From positions 1 to 41,947 of IMG/VR virus record IMGVR_UViG_3300029813_000134: a stretch of DNA of 41,947 bases. One strand, 5' to 3'. The notes beneath the pieces are model-generated. The model was not told where the DNA came from, made no database searches, and saw only the letters and a program-made list of their open reading frames with translations. Source of the DNA: a virus. The position numbers and the translations under genes are program-made. Of the stretch, positions 38,541 through 41,947 are shown piece after piece. Numbering within the stretch: position 1 is the first letter of the stretch; the number at the start of each line of letters is the position of its first letter.

Positions 38541-38615
38541 TTATACCTCCATGGGATTAACAGTCCCCCAAGCCCCTCTCAAATGAAAGAGGCCCAGGTG
38601 AATGTTGTTTGCCAT
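38541..38615 (-). CDS. Very small open frame with internal hairpin
   Basis: 24 aa from the ATG at 38615 (MANNIHLGLFHLRGAWGTVN). Start and stop of the neighbouring genes touch it (TGATG at 38615). The RNA can form CCTCT/AGAGG with Gly-rich flank. It may be a leader peptide or chance. Confidence 0.3.
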   Translation of the reverse strand: MANNIHLGLFHLRGAWGTVNPMEV

Positions 38616-38791
38616 CAGGCTTTTTTCTCATTCAAAAGATATTCTTGTTCGGCATTCTTAAGTCTGATAAAAGTTTTTTCGATTTCCCTGCCCACATCAT
38701 CCGGCCATGTGGGATCATCGGAATAGGCCTGCTCTAAATCTCCGTAGATTTGATAAGTATTTCCGAAGTTATCAACGATCTGTACTTTCAT
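38615..38791 (-). CDS. Small acidic protein
   Basis: 58 aa from the ATG at 38791, chosen because AGGAGG lies nine bases upstream; the longer frame back to 38857 lacks a site. FGNTYQIYGDLEQAYSDDPT, ending EYLLNEKKA. Function unknown. Confidence 0.62.
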   Translation of the reverse strand: MKVQIVDNFGNTYQIYGDLEQAYSDDPTWPDDVGREIEKTFIRLKNAEQEYLLNEKKA

Positions 38792-38819
38792 CTCAAAACC
38801 TCCTAAAGTTTTTTTCAGG

Positions 38820-39248
38820 CTAACAGCCCGTGTATAAGCAGTTAATTTTCTCCGCATACATTTTTTCTATTTCTTTTATTTTATGCGGCCAGGGATACAT
38901 CATATTACTGATTGCATAATCTCTGGCCCATTCCAATTCCTTTGCTTCTTTTTGGATATAAGCCGCCGTAATATTCTTGTTATTTTCCAACCAAATTTTG
39001 TATTCTTTGCTACTGATCCTGGTAATGTTTGTCAGCAAATACTCATCGTCGCCGCCCTTGCCTGCAATAGTTCCAATATAATAAATTTTTTGTCTGTTTT
39101 CTTTTGCGTGCATGGTTGCAAATGAACGACATTCCGACAATCCGACAACAGACGCCATAGACGCGCCATTCTCATGTTTATTGTCTCTGGTATTATAGGA
39201 ATTTCCATTCGCTTTACCGTATCGGTAACCGGCCATCCGCTGTAGCAT
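38820..39248 (-). CDS. Uncharacterised protein with its own promoter
   Basis: 142 aa from the ATG at 39248 (SD AGGAGGT nine bases upstream), shorter than the longest frame. AGYRYGKANGNSYNTRDNKH, ARDYAISNMMYPWPHKIKEI; no recognised family. Its promoter carries a clear palindrome, suggesting repression by a dimeric protein. Confidence 0.6.
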   Translation of the reverse strand: MLQRMAGYRYGKANGNSYNTRDNKHENGASMASVVGLSECRSFATMHAKENRQKIYYIGTIAGKGGDDEYLLTNITRISSKEYKIWLENNKNITAAYIQKEAKELEWARDYAISNMMYPWPHKIKEIEKMYAEKINCLYTGC

Positions 39249-39264
39249 TTTCTCGTACCTCCTG

Positions 39265-39299
39265 AGTATAATAATATCATATGTAATATGATTCCGCAA
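39265..39299 (-). promoter_or_regulatory. Sigma70-type promoter with palindromic operator
   Basis: TTGCGG (39299-39294), 17-bp spacer, TATTAT (39276-39271). The spacer holds ATCATAT-TAC-ATATGAT (39275-39291), 7-bp arms. The SD is just downstream. The 200 bases upstream (39300-39507) hold no gene I can support. Confidence 0.72.
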
Positions 39300-39507
39300 G
39301 CGTTTTAAAGAGGAAAAGGCATGTTTTTTTAAAAAAGTGAGGGATTCTGCTTAACAGTTGTTGGCCAAATGATCGCTTTTAGAAGTGTCTCTGAGAAAAG
39401 CCCATATTTGGATTGAAATTGAATCTGTGATCTACTTTGAATTTGCTCTCGGCGCCCTGTCGCTTACACGGCTGATAACGGAAGTCTGGAATCATATTTA
39501 TTATCGG

Positions 39508-39915
39508 CTACCATCTTATTCTGGCCAAGATGAGCTTTTTTGCTTCTAAACTTGCTCTTACATTTTGCCGAAGAGTAGGTCCTAATTCCAGTATTTCTTC
39601 TTCTTTCCAATTGGGCATTTTTATCAATTTCTTATATCTTCTTTTCAATCTCATTTTCAAATATGCTTTTCTTTCTCCTAATGTTTTCTGGAAAGAACTA
39701 CCCAGCAAAGTATTGCATTCACGACAACAAGGAACTGTTAATGTTCTTTCTCCTACTATCGTTCTCAGAGTTTCAGGATCGTAATCTCCAGCACAACCCC
39801 TGCTATAGCTTATACCAAATGATCTTAGAATAGCTCTCGGTATAACGTGATCTATTCCTGAAGCGAATATTCCGCAATAATAGCATGTATAATCCTCATC
39901 GTTCTTTTTCTCCAA
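39508..39915 (-). CDS. HNH endonuclease
   Basis: 135 aa. CYYCGIFASGIDHVIPRAIL and RTLTVPCCRECNTLLGSSFQ form the CxxC...DHxxPR...CxxCN HNH core with a bound zinc, followed by a basic helical tail. The start is a TTG at 39915 after AGGATAGG; no ATG is available. It could be a homing endonuclease or a packaging-associated nuclease, but position (far from terminase) favours the former. Confidence 0.82.
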   Translation of the reverse strand: MEKKNDEDYTCYYCGIFASGIDHVIPRAILRSFGISYSRGCAGDYDPETLRTIVGERTLTVPCCRECNTLLGSSFQKTLGERKAYLKMRLKRRYKKLIKMPNWKEEEILELGPTLRQNVRASLEAKKLILARIRW

Positions 39916-39919
39916 ATGC

Positions 39920-40078
39920 CTATCCTGCTTTATATCTTTTGAGATAAACCGCTACCGCATGCGCCATGAGATTATTGACCGTCCTGCCCTGATCCTCTGC
40001 GAATTCCACGGCATGATCATAAACTTTCTTGGATATTGTTATCCTGATCCTGACTTTTTCCTCTGTGTTATTAGACAT
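39920..40078 (-). CDS. Ribbon-helix-helix protein
   Basis: 52 aa read by hand. KVRIRITISKKVYDHAVEFA then EDQGRTVNNLMAHAVAVYLK is the Arc/CopG-like beta-strand plus two-helix pattern. It would bind DNA as a dimer of dimers and may regulate the palindromic promoter nearby. The TTG start of the HNH gene follows within a few bases. Confidence 0.72.
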   Translation of the reverse strand: MSNNTEEKVRIRITISKKVYDHAVEFAEDQGRTVNNLMAHAVAVYLKRYKAG

Positions 40079-40127
40079 TTTGTTTCCCCCATTCTGTCCA
40101 ATATTTTAGCGGATATTATTTCTTTCG

Positions 40128-40367
40128 TCAATCGGTTGCGGCTTCGAATAAGGTGTACCGGATCTTATGCTCCTTCAGCCAAGCCCTCGCCTCAGCCGCT
40201 GTGAACTTAGTTTTCTGGAATCTATAGCTTTGAGTAGCCCACTTCGTCGAATCCTTCAAGCGACAGGCCACACGAATCACGCCGGAGGTGATCTCCTGTC
40301 TACCATATTCTTTGCTGCAGCTTGCTGGACTCAAGACCCGGGCCGAATGTTCAGCGAGTTCTGGCAT
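40128..40367 (-). CDS. Small conserved phage protein
   Basis: 79 aa. WATQSYRFQKTKFTAAEARA and WLKEHKIRYTLFEAATD follow a pattern seen in small phage proteins (SxxFxKxxxTxxEAxxWLKxH). Function unknown. It overlaps the end of the coiled-coil membrane gene by 17 bases. Confidence 0.62.
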   Translation of the reverse strand: MPELAEHSARVLSPASCSKEYGRQEITSGVIRVACRLKDSTKWATQSYRFQKTKFTAAEARAWLKEHKIRYTLFEAATD

Positions 40368-40860
40368 AATAGCTAATTCCTCCTCCTATCAAAATGCCTA
40401 TTCCGACACCAAGTCCTAATTTGATCCAACTGCCTATCCTGATTTTAAGAGTCTCCGCCAGGTGCGCCTTCCTCACCTTTTCCAGATTCGATAGATGATT
40501 CTCTTCATTGTCCTTGATAGTTCTCTCTAAGGTCCCGGATAATCTCAAGAGCCTCGCCAATTCCGCCTCGGATTCTATCACTATCTGCTTTAATGCCGCC
40601 ACTTGTGATTTCGCTTCGGCCAAGGATTTCTCTAAGGCTGCTATTTTCCTGTCTGAGTTCAAAGAGGATTCCTTGGCTTCTTTCAACTGTGCTTCCAAGA
40701 GCGTCACTTTCTGCTCTTGCTCGTCCAAGGTCCTCAGTGAGCCGAGTAATGCTATTTCTACTTGCTTTAAGCTGTCTGAGAAGCTTGGTATTTCCTGCCC
40801 TGTAAGATTTGATAGACTCATTGAGAATACAAATAGTATTATGGTCTTCAAGTATCGCAT
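40351..40860 (-). CDS. Periplasmic coiled-coil, C-terminal membrane-anchored protein (spanin-like, overlaps neighbour)
   Basis: 169 aa. Signal-like N-terminus (TIILFVFSMSLSNLTG), then a coiled coil (DRKIAALEKSLAEAKSQVAA), and a Gly-rich hydrophobic segment near the end (LGLGVGIGILIGGGISYYAR). LTGQ occupies the lipobox position but with Gln instead of Cys. The layout is like a u-spanin without a lipid anchor. It overlaps the gene at 40505-40921 for 356 bases in another frame. AGCGGGG lies before the ATG. Confidence 0.6.
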   Translation of the reverse strand: MRYLKTIILFVFSMSLSNLTGQEIPSFSDSLKQVEIALLGSLRTLDEQEQKVTLLEAQLKEAKESSLNSDRKIAALEKSLAEAKSQVAALKQIVIESEAELARLLRLSGTLERTIKDNEENHLSNLEKVRKAHLAETLKIRIGSWIKLGLGVGIGILIGGGISYYARTR

Positions 40861-40921
40861 GTATAAACCCCGCTATAAGTACAATAATAGGAATTAATAA
40901 AATCCAGTATCTTTTATCCAT
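40505..40921 (-). CDS. Coiled-coil membrane protein (i-spanin-like)
   Basis: 138 aa from the ATG at 40921. An N-terminal membrane segment (WILLIPIIVLIAGFIHAIL) followed by a coiled coil (LLRQLKASRNSITRLTEDLG, LRQENSSLREILGRSEITSG) is the Rz-type i-spanin topology. It overlaps the next gene heavily, as Rz/Rz1 pairs often do. A role in bridging membranes at lysis is inferred. Confidence 0.6.
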   Translation of the reverse strand: MDKRYWILLIPIIVLIAGFIHAILEDHNTICILNESIKSYRAGNTKLLRQLKASRNSITRLTEDLGRARAESDALGSTVERSQGILFELRQENSSLREILGRSEITSGGIKADSDRIRGGIGEALEIIRDLRENYQGQ

Positions 40922-41186
40922 TTTTATTTCCATTTTTCAACAAATCGTGCCGTTTGATGGCACTGCCCCCAAAGGAGATACTCGCCATGAGAAAAATAAG
41001 TCCCGTTAAAAACGGCACTGCCTGCATGAGCCTGACCATCGAATCGGGCAGGACGTATACTGAGATAAATACCATCACGCACAAACAAATCATCAAAATA
41101 ATCCAGAGCCACCTTATTACTTTCATGGACAAACTCTTTCCCATCTTTACGTCGATTTCTATTTCTTTAGGTATTACAGCCATCAC
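40914..41186 (-). CDS. Holin-like membrane protein
   Basis: 90 aa with two hydrophobic segments (WLWIILMICLCVMVFISVYV and MQAVPFLTGLIFLMASISFG) and a charged C-terminus (KRHDLLKNGNKNG). Size and two-span layout fit a holin. It sits between the lysin and spanin-like genes with 4-8 base overlaps. Confidence 0.7.
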   Translation of the reverse strand: MMAVIPKEIEIDVKMGKSLSMKVIRWLWIILMICLCVMVFISVYVLPDSMVRLMQAVPFLTGLIFLMASISFGGSAIKRHDLLKNGNKNG

Positions 41187-41704
41187 ATCTCCCTCAATTT
41201 TTTTAAGATATCATCCAAATCCCAGTACGCAGATTTGTCTCCGCTTAATTCCTCTACCTTTTCCCAGGCGAGCTCCCGTATATCAACATCGTATCCATTT
41301 CGTTGATACCATCTCATCACCGGCTCCAGCGCTTTCAGTTGCACCGGCTGCTCCTCATTGACAGCATCGAGAATAACTCCTCGCCCGACGATAGGACTAA
41401 CATGAGTGGCTATGCCGTTCTTCAAATAGAATATCGCTATGATCCTGTGATAATACCTACTGATATTAGCTGCCGACTTAACGTAAATCCGCTTATAAAA
41501 TTCATCCGCCCGGGTCCTGATATTAAAGTTCATGCATAGAAGTGGAAACGAGAGGGTACCGCTACAATCCGTGCTCACGATATTCTCGGTGTTCATCCAA
41601 TATTCTGCGTGCAATAACATCATGCTAAAGCTTCTATGCTGTTGTGCCAAAGGCTCCGCCAGGATTTTTTCTCGCTGTATCTCGAAAAGCTTTTTATAGT
41701 TCAT
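41183..41704 (-). CDS. NlpC/P60-type peptidoglycan hydrolase (endolysin)
   Basis: 173 aa. The catalytic cysteine motif is NIVSTDCSGTLSFPLLCMNF with NIRTRADEFYKR, and the His block is ATHVSPIVGRGVILDAVNEE, both standard NlpC/P60 spacing. It lies in the lysis cassette between the XhlA-like and holin-like genes. It would cut peptide crosslinks. Confidence 0.83.
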   Translation of the reverse strand: MNYKKLFEIQREKILAEPLAQQHRSFSMMLLHAEYWMNTENIVSTDCSGTLSFPLLCMNFNIRTRADEFYKRIYVKSAANISRYYHRIIAIFYLKNGIATHVSPIVGRGVILDAVNEEQPVQLKALEPVMRWYQRNGYDVDIRELAWEKVEELSGDKSAYWDLDDILKKLREM

Positions 41705-41705
41705 T

Positions 41706-41945
41706 TCATTTCCATATCAGTTTCGCAGTTAATATTCCCATGGGAATAAATATCCCCGCCGAAATAATAATTATTAATGTAATTGAACTTTTCGATATAA
41801 AAGTTTTTGCCATTCTCTCAAGAATATTTACGCGGGGGATCAGTTGCTCCAGCGTTCCCTTGATTATCCCTATATCTTGTTTTATCTCGCCGATTTCTTT
41901 GAGAGTCTCGATCTGATTCTGGAGAATTTGTTGCTCAGTATTCAT
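41706..41945 (-). CDS. XhlA-like membrane protein of the lysis cassette
   Basis: 79 aa. An N-terminal coiled coil (ILQNQIETLKEIGEIKQDIG) and single C-terminal membrane span (SSITLIIIISAGIFIPMGI) ending in LTAKLIWK follow the XhlA/haemolysin-accessory layout. It starts two bases from the window edge, so a longer upstream extension cannot be excluded. Confidence 0.7.
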   Translation of the reverse strand: MNTEQQILQNQIETLKEIGEIKQDIGIIKGTLEQLIPRVNILERMAKTFISKSSITLIIIISAGIFIPMGILTAKLIWK

Positions 41946-41947
41946 TA

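Noticed and set aside
40780-40860. Lipoprotein signal in the overlapping spanin-like protein
   Set aside because: The lipobox position reads LTGQ; there is no Cys in the signal region, so lipid anchoring is not supported.
1-41947. CRISPR array, insertion sequence or integrase
   Set aside because: No regular repeat-spacer array, transposase, integrase motifs or attachment core could be found.

Overview
The window is a nearly complete tailed-phage (siphovirus) genome segment. Essentially every gene lies on the minus strand and is read from right to left. A full head-tail module is present: terminase, portal, scaffold, capsid, connectors, tail tube, frameshifted tail chaperone, a long tape measure, distal tail protein and tail hub. 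The genes are tightly packed with ATGA/TAATG overlaps and strong GGAGG ribosome sites. No integrase, CI-type repressor or RNA polymerase gene is visible. The host cannot be named from sequence. A spanin-like overlapping pair hints at an outer membrane, while the replisome organizer and XhlA-like protein are more often met in phages of Firmicutes. The evidence is mixed.

Layout in transcription order. (1) 41.9-40.3 kb: lysis cassette with an XhlA-like protein, an NlpC/P60-type lysin, a holin-like protein and two heavily overlapping coiled-coil membrane proteins. (2) 40.4-37.2 kb: small genes, a ribbon-helix-helix protein, an HNH nuclease, SSB and small Zn-binding proteins. (3) 37.0-30.4 kb: HNH endonuclease, a putative annealing protein, an HNHc nuclease, twin Zn-finger paralogs, a PD-(D/E)XK nuclease, an AbrB-like protein, an HTH regulator and an SbcC-like ATPase. 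(4) 30.3-25.1 kb: MT-A70 adenine methyltransferase, replisome organizer, small genes, a cytosine methyltransferase with a split frame and a RuvC-like resolvase. (5) 25-21 kb: an array of small genes, several related to each other. (6) 21-18.9 kb: structured RNA regions, a tRNA-Ala and two HNH homing endonucleases. (7) 18.9-1 kb: terminase through tail. The minor head protein carries a LAGLIDADG intein, and the tail chaperone has an A AAA AAC -1 frameshift site.

The most striking signal is a family of five promoter-leader elements near 37.0, 33.1, 30.35, 25.05 and 20.7 kb. Each has a sigma70-type promoter with exact 17-bp spacing. The predicted start lies 7-8 bases beyond the -10 box, and the first 7-11 transcribed bases are complementary to the loop of a hairpin about 30 nt downstream. 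That hairpin ends in a U-run just before the Shine-Dalgarno site, or within about 30 nt of it. The complementary pair differs in sequence in every copy while pairing is kept, which points to RNA-level regulation (attenuator or pseudoknot) rather than a protein operator. A sixth leader, before the cytosine methyltransferase, carries an anti-Shine-Dalgarno segment in its loop instead.

The genes form a working set. Early leaders drive regulators, homing endonucleases, recombination and replication genes and two methyltransferases that may protect phage DNA from restriction. The late block makes the particle, and the lysis genes release it. Several mobile parts (four HNH genes and an intein) have low GC compared with their neighbours and look like insertions.
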